From Lingula anatina (taxonomy: Eukaryota > Brachiopoda > Lingulata > Lingulida > Lingulidae): 64,000 nt of DNA. The stretch covers positions 190,839-254,838 of the forward strand of contig NW_019775003.1 in assembly GCF_001039355.2 (NCBI RefSeq). The letters are read 5' to 3'. The position numbers were made by a program, and so were the translations under genes. Of the stretch, positions 13,401-27,559 are shown one piece after another. Numbering within the stretch: the first letter of the stretch is position 1; each line of letters begins with the position of its first letter. The notes beneath the pieces are model-generated. The model was not told where the DNA came from. It was given only the letters and a program-made list of their open reading frames with translations, and did not search any database.

Positions 13401-16400
13401 TACCTGATGTGAAAAAGCCCTTATTTGTTTGCAAAATATTTTTAAATATAAGATTAAGAAGAAGATTAATACCAAGACCAATAAAACTGCTTGACAAAAT
13501 ATCCTAATTAAAGCAATAATAACTCTTCCTTTGAGATTAAAAATTCCGCAAGAAATACATTGTAAACAACGCATGGAAATATATTACATTGCATTTCACC
13601 ACTAAAACGGTTGATATTGTAGTAAAACTAAAACCTGTGCTTGTCAATATGGCTTTCGATGCCTTTCTTCCCGGTCGTCAAGGCATCCGTTGCCAATGAC
13701 GTTGGGGTGTCACGCGGATTCTGGCATTCATTCGAGACCAAAATAACATATGGCGGCAATATGATAGCAGTGCATGATGGCATCCTCAGATGTAAGTTGC
13801 GAATTTTTGTACAGTGCGTCGGATAACGAATAGCCCAGAACTGCACACATTGTAGATATAAATGCATTTTGAACAATAAGATGAATATATCGTATGAATC
13901 TTATATTATTGTTATATAGTGTTGTTGTTGTAGTCTGCTTTTCCCGCGGTTTTAAGTAGGTCACCAGAAAACCTCGCTTGATATCGCGTGACTGTGCAAT
14001 GTCAGAGAGGGTTCCGTCAGTTAAAATCTCTTAGGAGATTTTAATAAAAAACCAAACTTTTAGGAAAAAAATCCAAGACTAACTTTGAATGCAGGAATGG
14101 GGTCGTTGACCATTGGTAAGTATGGGAAAATTGCTGTTTACTCCAGGAAAATCCAATTTTTGGCCAAAACGAAGAGTTATTATGACTTAAAGTTAAAATT
14201 AATAATTAAATGCACAGATAAATATTTGCTTTAAAACCATCCTCTGGTTCATTGATACTTGTGACATCAACAGAGTGCTTTAATCTAACATAAACCTTGC
14301 GGTCAGATATATATGAGTACCTTCTCACAACTGTAGATGACACTGATAATGTGATAATGAAATGACAAGAGTACTTATGTGGTGGTCAGGTATATCCTCA
14401 TCAAGAAGGTAATAACTGAGAAGCACCTCTATTTTAAATGTTTCATCCAGTAGGAATAAGCAGGGTATTTACAGCACTCTCAGACCCCATTCCAATACCT
14501 AGATCGATCTAGCAGGATTGATCCATCTCCGGGGGGGTTCTCGCACACTTACATTCAGCTTAAGTGGCTTGAGATGTCTTGCATGCTGAAGCTATTAGGA
14601 GGTAATTAACTATTGTGAAGCAGCTTCAGTAGGTGTGGCAGACATCTAAGATGTTTAAGCTGAATGCAATTTAGCGAGAGTCCCCTTGGAGATGGATCAA
14701 TCCTGCTAGTTCAAACTAGGTATGGGAATGGGGTCTAAATCCAGCACCTCCCTCCTTAGTTCTGCTGGCACTGACCTTAAGAAATGACCTACCTTGTGGT
14801 GAGGTAATCCTTCCTCAATACTCGAGTAGCTGCTGTCCAGTAGAAATGACAGACCACTAGAAATTGCACCAGTTTGAGGTACTGCATAGCAAAGTCAAAC
14901 TCTGCATATCTGCCCAGGATCCAGTGCACAGTGCTGCAAGTCCAAAAGATACAGTCAAATTTTTGCTTTTACATGTTTTGCCCTAAAAATATGCATAAAT
15001 ACTCAAATATTGGGAAAATTAGTCATAAGTCATTTTGATTTCTACTTTTTCAATGTATTCTTTAAAGAAATGATCATTTTCATTAATTTCACAAGTCTTA
15101 TTACCGTATTTTGTGGTATTCATATCATACACTTTAAACTTAATCAAAAAAACCTTTTGGTTGAAATTTTAGAAGAAGCTACTTTCATCATCATTATTAT
15201 TATTATTATCCTATGTGGGACAGAATTTGTTATAGTGTTATCAACCCATATAATAACAAACATGATGTCAGTGTTCACATCCTGAGAGAGCCATTATTAA
15301 AACATTTCCCCCTCTTAAAGTGCTTACGCTAAAACCAGACAAGCCATGTTCAATAAATTTGTAGCGCAATTATTAGCCTGGCATGCAGCAAGCTAATTAT
15401 ATCAGCACAGCTTATTTCTGTAAATTTTCCATGAAATTGTATGCATGGGACTAATGGCAAGAAATAGTCATCCTGCTTCACCATTCTTGGTACGGTAACA
15501 CGTGTGTGTGTGTGTGTGTGTGTGTGCGTGCGCCCATGAACAGGAACTGTCCTCCATACCTCCCCTACAATGTCCATAAGTTTGTCACTTCCCTTCTCTC
15601 TCCCTCCCTTCTTATCCCTCTGAATAATCAATTAATATTTAGCACAATATTTCAGTTGAAAAGGAATCATCTAAATATACATTCTAATTTTTTTTCAAAA
15701 TTTGCTAAACACTATTTGAACTAATTAAGATATTTAAACTTCAAAAATCAATAAGTTTGATTAATGTTTTGTCTCTGTTTGTCTCTGCCATTTTTTTGTC
15801 TCTGTAGTGAGTGCATTTACTGGTACATGCACGTACATGTGTGTGCACACTTACCATATGATAGTTTCTATTGTGGCACAGTAAAAAATAATGAACTGGT
15901 GGATGACAGGATGGCGGTACGAATGCAAGCGAATGACTTTGGCGGCACACAGCAAACCAGTTATGCTGACAAACAATGCCATGATTCCATTCCTAGAAGT
16001 CGAAAAGATATTTCTAGTTTAGATTTGGCAGTTCTAGTTTCAGTTGGCAAAGTGCTATCCATGCAGAGACTTTTTTGCAGAATAAAGCTGAACTGGAACC
16101 ATCTCTGAAATATATGAAAAATTATTACCCTCCCCCTCACCCCTCCTTCCCAAATTCACTTTGCAGGAGAGAAAACTGAAACAATCAACAAACCAACAGG
16201 AGAGATTCCCTAGCCATAACATGAGCTAACAGTAATACCCAAGTATAAAAAGTACATTGCTTCACTATGTGAATAAGAATTCAGTAGAACTGACTGAATA
16301 TCAGGTGGGATTTGTAGAAAATTGACATAATGCTGACTTTATCTTTCTTTTAAATTTGTTATCTTTTACATCCAAAAAAGAGATCAATTTAAACAGGACT

Positions 16401-18369
16401 ATTTCCAAGAAATATGGTCAAAGAAAAACTGAAAAGCTTGTGTGAGATGACTGACCACTTCAGCCCACATCTACATGTACAGGCATACAGTGGACACTGT
16501 AATTATAGCACTGTCCCCTCTTCATACCAAGGAAAGTACGAGGGGAAAAAAAACAAATAGTGCTGGAAACATACAGGTACTAGTAGCCGATTGTTTATAT
16601 TGCAAAACTGAATAGCTGCTTAAATGCCCTTTATTCTAATGGGAAAAATGAATTAATAAACATTCTGACTGATAAAGGCCCCTAGAGAGTATCAAGATTC
16701 ATAACAAGGATAACATGTAGCTACAATTCATATCTTATAAATTGAACTTTCAAGATTATATATCTCAATTATATACAGTACTAAACTCACACATTTTTCT
16801 TTTATTTCTTATGTTTTTGTGCTTCATTACTGAAGAGCTGTGTTGCTACGAGTCAGGAAAATGCATTTGCAATATTACACAGCATACTGACATTACTCTC
16901 ATATGTGGTACTTCTTTCTCTCTCTGGCATCATAAAATGATACAGCTCAATTGCACTGGCAGACTGCACTGAATTATGTTTAGAATTTTTTCCCCAGCCT
17001 ATCAGTGGTATGAGTGAGTAAAGGTTAAGTTTGCCATTCTACCCTCAAGATGACCCAGTTCCATCAGGAAATGAAGGTCAAACCTGGAAATTGCCTGAGT
17101 GAAGGATGAAGATGTAATAAGGAGTGAAGGATGGAGATGTAATATATAATTTACACAGACATTAACTGCCTGTCAAATCAAAAGGAAATTTGACAATATG
17201 TCCAAATTTTACTTATGAATTTTACTTGAATAATTCTGATGTGTTATTATCAAGAAAATATAAAAAAATGCCTTCTTAAAATTTTATGGATTGTGTAAAA
17301 GGATTCAACTGATGGAGTATCAAATATATTATAGATTGTGAACTTCTCTCTTCAGAGCCTTCTCCTTAAATATGGGCACAGTTTGAAAATAAATTAATGT
17401 TCATTTTTCAGTAAATACCCTGCACTACATGTATCCAGAATGCATATTCATTTGTACTACATTCTTGAATACATACATTATCTAGGCCAAACCGAAACAA
17501 TACAGAAGTTTATGGTGATAATTATTCTTGTGGAAGGAGACAAAATACCTAATTTAGTAAGTATTATAATACACAGGAAGGTGAAGAAGTCAACATGCAG
17601 TTTTTCTTTGACCATATTTCTTGGAAATAATCATTTTTGTACTGATAAGAGAAATAGATTCGTTCTAGCTAGTGCAATTGGCCAATAATTGAAAAGCTGA
17701 CGAGCTGAGAGAAATGACTCAGTAGAAGCAAGCGCTAGAATGTTCTAAAATGGATTTTGAGCATAAGGTTGCCTAATAGTGTATGCAAACCTGGGTGTCA
17801 GAATTAACTTAAGAAAAATTATTGTCACTGACAAAATGAAAACACTGAGGTATATTCGCACCGCTCGGTCGTCAAGGTATTCCTGCTCAAGCAACACAGG
17901 GTGACTCCTGCTCTTGCCACCAACACCATCCAATTATTGAACCAAGCAAATTATTTCTTCCTCTTTCATATAGCAACTATAAATGTGTGTGTGTGTGTGT
18001 TTAATTACCATACTTTTGCTTGCTCTGTGTAATAGTTACAAATTATAAAATGCCTCATGAAAAAATGACCAATTTTATAAAAATAATGACAAATTTTGAA
18101 TGTGAATAAATTTCTTGTTGGTAAATATTTCACACAGCATTCTACATTAGACACATCTACAGTCAACTCTGAAATTTTGACCCAATTATCAAACACACCG
18201 TCTCTCCTAACACAATTGGTGCTCACCTGATACAGGCCATGGCATTGAAGTTCTGGCAGTCATCCTGGAAACATCCTCCCAACATGATATCTGGCATTAT
18301 AGAGTGGTTGCCAGATGAGTTTCCAGGCAAAGTTGCCATAGTAAATGGAGATTCTGTAGAAAGTGCCAT
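10496..18369 (-). CDS. Unrecognised seven-helix membrane protein, 364 aa, nine exons
   Basis: Coding exons, 5' to 3': 18369-18227, 15992-15855, 14933-14793, 13335-13238, 12984-12843, 12538-12474, 12176-12142, 11516-11403 and 10714-10496. Every junction is GT-AG and in phase; the sum is 1,095 bp. The N-terminus is short, with two N-glycosylation sequons (N17, N21), two cysteines before the first helix and no clear signal peptide. Seven hydrophobic segments follow at about residues 49-68, 77-97, 108-130, 142-163, 176-199, 221-240 and 253-269. The tail of about 95 residues is rich in Ser, Pro and acidic residues, with many SP sites and a run of four prolines. The number and spacing of helices and the cytosolic-looking tail fit a GPCR-like topology, but I see no DRY or NPxxY motif and cannot assign a known family. 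Exon 7 is only 35 bp. A first non-coding exon probably lies near 22.3 kb. Confidence 0.85.
11107..11154 (-). other. Duplicated terminal-exon start (alternative exon or relic)
   Basis: This segment copies the acceptor and first codons of the last exon of the 7TM gene (10714 downward). The match covers about 56 bp, including the splice acceptor, with six differences, all transitions. Read in the phase left by the preceding exon (11403), it encodes PYTSVFNLPNERPKL and then a TAA stop, against PYTSVFSPPNERPKF in the main exon. It could therefore serve as an alternative last exon giving a tail about 57 residues shorter, or it may be a dead duplicate. Lies 249 bp downstream of exon 8. Confidence 0.5.
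14483..14735. mobile_element. Inverted-repeat MITE, intronic (copy 1 of a related set)
   Basis: Both ends carry GACCCCATTCC followed by ATACCTAG and a GATTGATCCATCTCC block in inverted orientation. Inside are a second inverted pair around AGCTGAATGCAATTTAG/CATTCAGCTTAAG and a central GGTAATTAACTA. It is flanked by TCA and TAA. The same architecture recurs at 27653-27871 and, more diverged, at 43215-43446. It lies in the intron between coding exons 3 and 4 of the 7TM gene. It is non-coding; exact family not identified. Confidence 0.75.
15502..15526. repeat. (GT)n microsatellite
   Basis: Uninterrupted GT dinucleotides within an intron of the 7TM gene, ending in GCGTGCGCCC. Confidence 0.95.
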
Positions 18370-20063
18370 GTTAGCTTCCAGACAGAAGCAGTGTAAATTG
18401 ATAGTCTGTCTTCTCTTTTGGATACTAATTAGTATATACGATAGGATTATTTTTCAAATTTCCAGTCTCTCTCCTGCTTGCAATAAAAAATCCCCCTTTT
18501 CCTGTCTGCCTGACTCAGTGCACAGCAGCAGAGAGCCACTGTACCATATTATGACTGCAGTTCACGTCAAGACCCAGTTCAATATTAACTAAGGTTCCCA
18601 TCAATATCCAAGACCAATTTGTGGCTTGTGATTCACTTCCGAGACTCAACTCCTTTTTTGATGACCGACAGCTCTTTGATTACTACACTGCATTGCTGCT
18701 GAATATTCTCAGTGTGTTTCCAAGACATGCTGAATTTCAAAACAGATGCCAGTGGAGTGTATCCCCATTTCCATCAGTGAATCAGCTATAGAATGCAATG
18801 CCCCTGGGACTTCCCACAATATCAGTTCCCCCCGGCAAGACAATCTGAAATTAACAAAGGTTTGGAAACTTTTAAATGTCAAAAGAATCATTTTTCATGT
18901 CTGTCACATTTCCAATGAAAATGTATCTCTCTCTGTTCTTTGGGTAAGTGGGAGTTGGTATACATATTTGATGTTTGCTCTGAAAATAACCTCTTCAGTC
19001 ACATGTGAGAATGCTGCTGAAAGGAGAGCTGAAAAAAATCATACATTAACCTTGCTGGTCAAGTGATGGGTGATGCACAGCCTATTACCTTATATATCAT
19101 GTCGGATATCATTATAATGAATTGATGAAAAAACTGCATGCAATAAAAATAGAACACCACTGCAGTTTACACTTATGTACGTCCACCTTATAAATAGGCC
19201 AAAATTATCACAATTATAACTCATAAACCTCATTCCCAGCATCAGATCAATAGGTTGAAGACAGCCTCCTGCACTTAGGTGCTATTCATAACTGTGAATT
19301 GCACATAATAAATCAGCCCGAGTCAATCAAACTGTTAAGTACATACACAGAGAGATGTTACCAAGCCTCTGCAGCAGCATCAGGGGCTACAGGTTTGAAA
19401 CCACGCTGCATGCTTACCTGGGGCTAGTGCTAGTGCATTTCCAGTGCACAAGGCTTTTTCTTTTTCTTTTATTTTTTTTAATGAGACAAGTGCCTCAAAA
19501 GGCACAATGCAGATTTGTCATTATACTAGCAGTTTGGTGGTCACTTCAGGTCAGTAGAGTCTAGACAGTATAAGAACAAGAATGATACTTATTTACCGTT
19601 TTTGGCACACCTTCAATGTACAGTATGGGTTATTGCAGGGCAAACAACTTTTTTCACTATCTCATCCATAGGCATAATTCCTATTGGTATATGATATACT
19701 CACCTCTTGATGGCATTTAAGTGACCCTCTAAATTATGTCTTCGGAAGCTGCATCTTGTATCTTACCATTTCCAAGGACACCATTTGTAATAGTTTTCAA
19801 AAGGCTAGTTACATTCATTTTCAGAAAATACCTGTTCCAAACAAAAAATATGCAGTGCATGTAATGGTTGAACTGCCTTTAAGAAAAGATGGTCCTAAAC
19901 CAATTTTGTCTCTTCATGCAAACTTTATGTAACAGGTCACACTAGCCTTTAGCCAGCAATATGAAAGGGGTGTCTTCTAGGCACTTGTAAACAAAGCTTA
20001 GAACCTAGGTCAAATTTTGATTCAGAGCAGACTTTTTCCCACCAAAAAGGATACTTTTCCTCC

Positions 20064-20079
20064 CCCCCCCCCCCCCCCA
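20064..20079. repeat. Poly-C run in pyrimidine/C-rich tract
   Basis: About 16 consecutive cytosines, followed by further C-rich sequence to about 20120. It lies in the presumed 5' intron of the 7TM gene. No gene is seen. Confidence 0.9.
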
Positions 20080-22272
20080 AGAGCAGACTTTGCCCCACCC
20101 CACCCCCACCCTGGCCCCCAGGGCCGGCACAGGACAAAAGTATTACAGGCTACCTCGCCAGAGGTCACCACCAGACGTCTGGGTCATTATGTTTATTAAA
20201 TATATTTTAAAAATATATCCATTTGTCTGGGTCTGAATATGAGTACTTACATGCACATGAGATTATTTGTTTTTATTTAAATTTTATTTACCAACTGGAG
20301 AGCTGTGTTCATTTTTAAACCTAACCTTTGAGTTCCTGCAACAGGTTGATAAATATATTATCAAACCAGATACTAACAAAAAAAATGGCACCAAGAAGAT
20401 AAAAAAATGAAAACAAAGCTTTAAATCTTTTCAAATACATTCCCAATTTCTTGTGCTGAAATTATTTAACCAATAGACATATTTTCCATTATTAAAGGGA
20501 AGGAAGCACTGTGCAACATTTCATTTTTTAATAAAAAAAATGAATACCAGTAATGATCAGCATAAATAACATTCAATATCACATATACAGAACATAAATA
20601 TTTCAAATTTGTAATGAGCTAAAAGGAACCCTTCTTTAATCTTCTGCATTATAAAATGAAGGTACGGATTATCCAGTGACTCCAGTCAGTTATCTATGAA
20701 GCCCATCACAGTAAAATGTGACAGAAAAATGTGGCAGTGAAATTAGATAAGACCTATCCTTAACCACTATGCAAATATTCAACATAAAATATTTTGTTGT
20801 GCTAAGTTGGTCACTGTGTGAGGCAAAGGTTACATGAAGGGCACGGGCTGTTCTAATCTCATGATGGCTGAGTTAGCACTTCCTCATTATTAAGGATATG
20901 CGGCTTTCTCGTGGGATTTTTCACACAGTCAATGTAATGTAATTGGATAATTGCATTCATTCACCTTCACTCCAGCACAGAAATTCATCAGTTTAGTTAA
21001 ATGGAACAGGTGATTTTTTTTTTCAATAAAATTTGATTAAGTCTTTAATTCATGTGAAGTCTATATACAAATATTTTTAGCATTTGCTTACATTTTGAAT
21101 GCACTTCTGACACTTTGCCAGACAAAGCTCCAGACCTAACGTTAGGAATTTAGAGTAAAATATGAACAGAAAATTGGGCACAGAGCCAATGCAGTTGTAC
21201 AATTTAAGTGTAACACCAGCTCCATAATCAAAATGCTTTTACATAAAAAAAAGTGTACATACATGTACATACAGAGGCATTATGGCTATGAGAGGAATTG
21301 GTAGAGCTTCCTTATCACTGCTGGAGACAAAATTACCAGGCTACGTTTGAAGTCAAGATGTAGGGAGGGATATGACATTTGTTTAGCTGTGTCTGTACAA
21401 GTTATGTTATCTGTACATAACTTGTTTTTTGTAAACTTTTAAGATAAAAACTTTTTAAGGGGCTGGAGTGTGATAACTAAGATGTTTTAAAATATTCTAT
21501 TGTTTCTATTTTCTGGTGCCATTTTCTACTGACCTTTGGTTCAAATAGGAGTTTCAACAGTTGAAACTCCTTGATGAAACTCAGATCAAACATGACTAAA
21601 TTTTGAACCAAGGAACCTCCAATATTCAGGCCAAGAACATTAAAGAACAATAAACCATCCCACAAGGCAAGTTGTTTGCCAGCACACCAAATTCCAGCAC
21701 TAACATGAGGTCAAAAATATTATTACATGAACATCCATCATCATTCTTTCCCTTTAGGCTCGCCTGTTTTGAGTATCCAGTCAGTGGAAATTCACTAAAA
21801 AGTTCAAGATGCAAAAGGTTTTAACTAGTAATTTTTTGCACGCTGTTTTGAACTTGTGCAGCTAAAAGTGCAAATATATCCATCACAAGATCCGGTTTTG
21901 AGGTTTATTCGATTTTTGGACAATAATCAAATGGGCGTATAAAAAATCAGCGTGAAGCTAAACAGCTACATTGTACGACTTAGTGCAACCACTTTGAAAG
22001 TTCGAAACGCCAATGTTAAACAGATACAGTATTGAGTACATACAGTACGCCAATAAAACTAAGCCAAACCTGATAAATACGCTAAGAAAGTTATTAGCTT
22101 TAACTCCCAAGCGTGAGAAATAGCGCCATCTTACATATAAAAACAAAACGTGGTTTGTACATGCGTTAACCTCGGAATGAGTAACAAACAAACGATAAAA
22201 CCTTTATTTACTGTACCCTATCACATAATCAAATTCAACAATTAGATCACACAAACAGCAAATTTAACATAC

Positions 22273-22480
22273 CTGATTCGTTCAACAAAAGTACTGGTGT
22301 ATCTTTTGATATAACGACAATAAATTTTGGAGATATAAAGTTAGCAAATCCTACATCGTGTCTCGCTTGTAAGGTGACGATAGAGGGCGTTGGTTTGTTT
22401 ACTTCCGGGTGAGTGCCGAATGCCATAAACAACGAAGTGCTGAATGTGCGAAATTGATCTGGAGGTATTGATGACTGGAC
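22273..22480. promoter_or_regulatory. Probable bidirectional promoter and first non-coding exons
   Basis: This GC-richer patch sits between the divergent 7TM (minus) and vWA (plus) genes. On the minus strand a good donor (CAG|GTATGT) ends an exon at 22273. On the plus strand a candidate donor (TTCCGG|GTGAGT) lies near 22408. Acceptors exist just before both start codons (18374 minus; 22835 plus), so each gene needs an upstream non-coding exon, and this patch is the best candidate. No TATA box is evident. The transcription start sites are inferred, not observed. Confidence 0.45.
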
Positions 22481-22858
22481 TGCCTGTTAAAAATCTTATG
22501 TCATCCGTTTTCCATAATATAAGTTAGTGGGAATAAAACATGTAAGTTCAGTTGCATTGCATTCTGTTAGAAATGAATTGAAGTTAATTTGAAGTACATG
22601 TATAAGTGGATGAAAAATGTACATGTACTCGAGTTGAAACGCGGAAATAATCCAGATTATTATTATTATACCTAATATCAAATTAATGACAAGCGTTTAT
22701 CAGTAATTTTAGTTGTAATGTTTAATGTGACACTTGTTGGTGTTTTGTGCATTTTTATTACAACAATAAATTCAGTATACTAGACAAGTCTTTATTTATG
22801 AATTTTATTTTATTTTATTTATTTTTTTTTTCAGATTTTACCTGGAGGGTGTGGCAAA

Positions 22859-25800
22859 ATGGAAACCGATGCTACAGCAGACAACACCAAACAAACAAAC
22901 CCCCCTGAACAAGCGAAACATGAGTCCAATATTTTGGACTTGGCCTTTGCCATGGACTGCACTGGAAGTATGGGCTCATACATAAAGCAAGCCCAACAGG
23001 TAAAACAGTGAAGGGGTGGGGTCTTACATTTAGGGATATAAGCATGAAATTTATGCATTAGCAGGCATGTTCAAACATATAGGCCTAAGTACATACAGTG
23101 CATAGCAGAGATCGGAATTTTCATGCTACATGTAGTAGTAAATTTTTGGAATTAAAACACAGGCCAAGTCTTGCAGGATGAAGGACACTTGAGCAAAATG
23201 AGGGACTACCCTGAATAATCTGGGACATGGCAACTGTGATAATTGGGCCAAACAGTTTTACAAATAGCAATATTTCTACAAATAGAAACATAATAAATAT
23301 CCCTTAAGACCTGCACAAAAGTCCTGTGTTAGCACTCCTATGGATGATTTCTGATATGTACACTGTTGTACATCTCAAATTTGTCAATAAGGAGTGCTAA
23401 CGCATGAATTTTGTGCTACCCTTAAGACATGACACGAGTTGGGAATTCTGCTATATTTATGCATTTTTCCTACTTTTTCTATTTGTCAGTTTTTGCCTCT
23501 GTTATATTTTACATTAGAATATACGCAAGATAGTGGAAGACATCGTGGCAGCAGAAAAAGCTGATGTACATTTGGCACTGGTAGAGTATCGTGACCACCC
23601 ACCTGAGGATACTTCTTTTGTCACCAAAGTTCAGGATTTTACACCCTCTGTCAGTGTCATGAAGAAATGTTTGGATGCTTGCAGTGCCCAAGGAGGTAAG
23701 AGGAAATTTATGATCAATAATTTCACATCAATTGCACAGGCATTTGACAGTGTTACCCCTAATACATTGCCTACCCTTTTGTTGTTGTCATGAATATACA
23801 GTTTGCCAGTATATTATCTCGTCAGATTGAAGGAAGGAATGTTGATAAATGTAGTGAGAATGGCAGGAAGAATGTTAATGATCATTCTATAAATCATCCA
23901 TGTCTCATAGAATTATACAAAGTTAAAAGGTGCATATTTATGTGAAATACTAACCCACAGGTCCAAACAATTTGTAAAAAAGTATACTATAATTTCCTTT
24001 GGAAATGTCTCAGATGTGTGTGTGTGTGTGTGTGTGTGTGTGTCACAGGTCAGGTACCAATCTAGTCCACTTCCTTTAAATATTTATGCAATAATCTTTA
24101 AATTAGCCTCAGATGAATACAACTATATTTCATTTGACCCACCTGCAAGTATCACAATATATGGCTTGATCTATGACATACCCTATTTAATTACACGTGT
24201 CATACAAACAAACTGGTAGCTCACCTGTAAATTACTTGGCCAATTAACATCCTCATTAACAATGGAAAGACCCAATTGGTCTGGGCCAGTTAGGAAGTGG
24301 ACTAGATTTTGGATTTGGCCTGTGATATATTTTTTTCCTGCAAAGCCTGTGATCTGCCCCAATTTGTATTTTAAAAAAGACAAAACCCCTCAATTAAGTG
24401 ATGTCAATATTTTCTTGTGAAATGACAGGAAGACTATAATGATGAGTTATCATTTTTCATGATTCATTAAGCACTAAGTTATTTAATTAGAAATGGACAA
24501 GCAATGGTTCCTGAGCAGGAGAAAATAGATTTCTCTCTCAGGGAAAATTATATGTGAGACAAATATCCCACATGGGTTATTATAACCTTAATGTCAAAAA
24601 CTTGTATAGTACTTACACTACAAAGGAACCCAGTGAACACTTAAAGCAAATGTCACACCTAACACAACTGGTATCACATCTAACGCATTTTCACTTGCTT
24701 CACCAGGTGGAGACACTCCTGAGGCAGTGGCTGATGCATTGCATCAAGTGTTAAAACTAAGTTGGCGTGAAGAGGCTACAAAAATCTGTGTCTTCATCGC
24801 TGATGCACCCCCACATGGTCTTTCTACATCCAAATTCAGTGATCATTTTCCAAAAGGTAAGACATTGCAGCAGCAGTGGACCTGCTTTGAAAGAGATGAG
24901 TTTATTAATAAGTTAACATATAGTTTTGAACTGTGCTCATTTTTTTAATCAGCTATAGATTTAGTGTACACCTAAATCTCATTTTGCTGACAGGTCTGTA
25001 ATTTTTTATCTAAATCTATCTGTTATTTATTTTGTCTAATAATTAATAAAATCTCTCTTTCTCTCTCTCATTAATAAGATGTTTTTGTTTTATGCTCATT
25101 CATGTGTATTGGTGGTTTGTATGGCAAAAAGTATATGTATATAATAACTACTACATCTTTCCTCTCTTTCAGGTTGCCCAGATGGTCTGGATCCAATGGA
25201 AATCACTCACCAGATTGCAGAAAAGGGAATCACAATATACACAGTAGGCTGTGAACCAGCAGTAAACCAGTGTAAAGATTTCTTCATGGCAGTTGCCCAC
25301 ACTACAGGTGGACAGTATGTACCACTGAGGAATGCTGCTTTGCTAGCTCAGGTAGGCCAGGATAACTTTTTTTTACACAGCCAACAAAAGATATATTTTC
25401 TTGATTCTGGTTGCATTATAAGGTATTGTAAAGAAATTGCTCAACAGAGACAAGATTTGGTATAGATCGTCTTTCCTTTGGAGATCATTGAAGAAGCACA
25501 GGAACAACAGTATTATCAGTTAATCCATTGAATTCAATAGAATGGACATTGCATTATTCTAGGTAATAATTGGTGGAGCCCAGGAAGAGGTGACACTGCA
25601 AAGACACCTGGCAGAGGTGAATGAAGAGGTCCTGCAGGAAGCACAAGGAATGGAGGAATTAGATGATGAAGAAGTAGCTACTAAAGTACACCAGAAACTG
25701 CTAAGCAAAGGTAAGCACGCTACTTTTTTATGTACAGACACAGACGCAGGTCAAGTTCGAAAATTGGCTTGATTGGACTATTTTTACAAAAGTTATGCTG

Positions 25801-27506
25801 TTTTTTTTCCTTTATTCAGCATACATGCAACACTGATAACGCATTTTAAGGAAAACCAATCAGCCTTTTGTCTTGCAACTCACAGGAGTGATCAATCTGA
25901 CCAGTATACAGATCAAGTTTGAAAATAAGCTTGATCAGCTAAGTTTTGATGAAGTTATTAGCCTTTTTGTATATAAGTGGTTTTGCTTCAGATTTAATTC
26001 TTATGCATGTTAACAGTCTCATTATGGAACTAATTAGATATGTAAAAGTGTTGTTTTGACATTTTCTGCTTCTTAACAATATTGTTAATTGATTATATAA
26101 AAATGATGGTAAACCGATTATCGTGCATTGTGTAATAAAGTATCAAAAATGGAAAGGAACTCATCATTGCAGTTCGTCAGATTCAATCATTCACTATGTT
26201 CAGAATCTCCGAATGGAGCAAATTGGACATTTAAAATTGTTCTACTGATATTTTTCCTATGTCAACAATTTTCCTAGTTGATCATTTAAAAGTGACAGTA
26301 AATTGATAATTTTGTTTTAGTAAAAAAGGTGTTGAAAATGGAAAGAAAATCATTTCAGTACAGTAATCTCTTGTGTACATTTTTGCATTTTGAAAGTGTG
26401 ACTCTGAACTTCCATGGCCTTGGAGACCTTTCCATATCACATTTTCTGAATATCCATGATACTTTTTTTTTTATAAAAAACTTGATGGTCATTATGCTGT
26501 TTAGTTTTATGTTATATTGCATGAAAGTTGAAGAAAACCCTATTTTGGACACTGCTGCCAGGATAGCGATTAAGGGAAAACCATGTTACTTATGATACTC
26601 AAACTTACTGAAAAGTTTCATAAGACTGAAGTGCAGCTTGTGTTGGAAAACCAGTGTGATTGTTTTCTGTTTTGGAAGCAATGCAGTTCTGTAGAGTGCT
26701 ATATGGTGCAATAAATGTCTATGGATAGCAGGCAGTATGTTAATTCAGGGTTATAAAGTAATTTGCTTAATTGATTTTCAAGTTATTTCAGGGTTATAAA
26801 GTAATTTGCTTAATTAATTTTCAAGTGGCCATTAAATGAGATTACATAAAACACACGTTGAGATTTCATTGTAAAGTCCCATGTAAAAGTTCACTTTTAA
26901 TGATACTTCCTGTTGTGCAATATTTGCAACTTGACTTTGCAGTTAAAGGGATAATAAGTGTTCTTTTTGGCAAATAATTAATTTTTTTCCAAAAAGTTTT
27001 TTTTTGTTATAATCTCTTAAGAAATTATTACAAAGCGCCGCGCCATTTTCTCATCATGTGCGGGGGTATTTTGGTGAGATTTTTGCCTCGTGCGGCTGAG
27101 CAAAATTTCTCACATGTTTAATTTTTTTGGTCTCTTGAGGCAAATGTCTCAGTGTGTGCGGGGTGCAAGCGCCAATTGCTCACGCCATGCTAACAATGCG
27201 CATGTGCCAGTAGCCGGAAACAAACAAAAATGGCAGCCCCCAGCGAAGTAAACAAAAATGTACACAGTTATAGTTAGTCTGATTGATTAACGTGGTCACC
27301 ATTTGCCATTACTTTCAGAAAAAAAATAAATATGTAATGTTTCCTTAATCACATAATCCCACAGTTCACGGTGCGTCCGATAGGGGCAGGCCGGGAGGCA
27401 TCTCTGCTGAGCAAAGAGCGCATCGTTTGCGGGGAGCTGAGGAGCGCGAGCATCTTGCGCAGCGCAAGTGGCGCGCGCGGTATGCTCACCGTGTGCGGGC
27501 CCCTTT

Positions 27507-27559
<53 letters not shown>

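Noticed and set aside
13641-13826. A plus-strand start-like sequence (MAFDAFLPGRQGIR) in a CpG-richer patch
   Set aside because: The frame closes after 16 codons, no GT donor rescues it, and it lies within an intron of the minus-strand 7TM gene.
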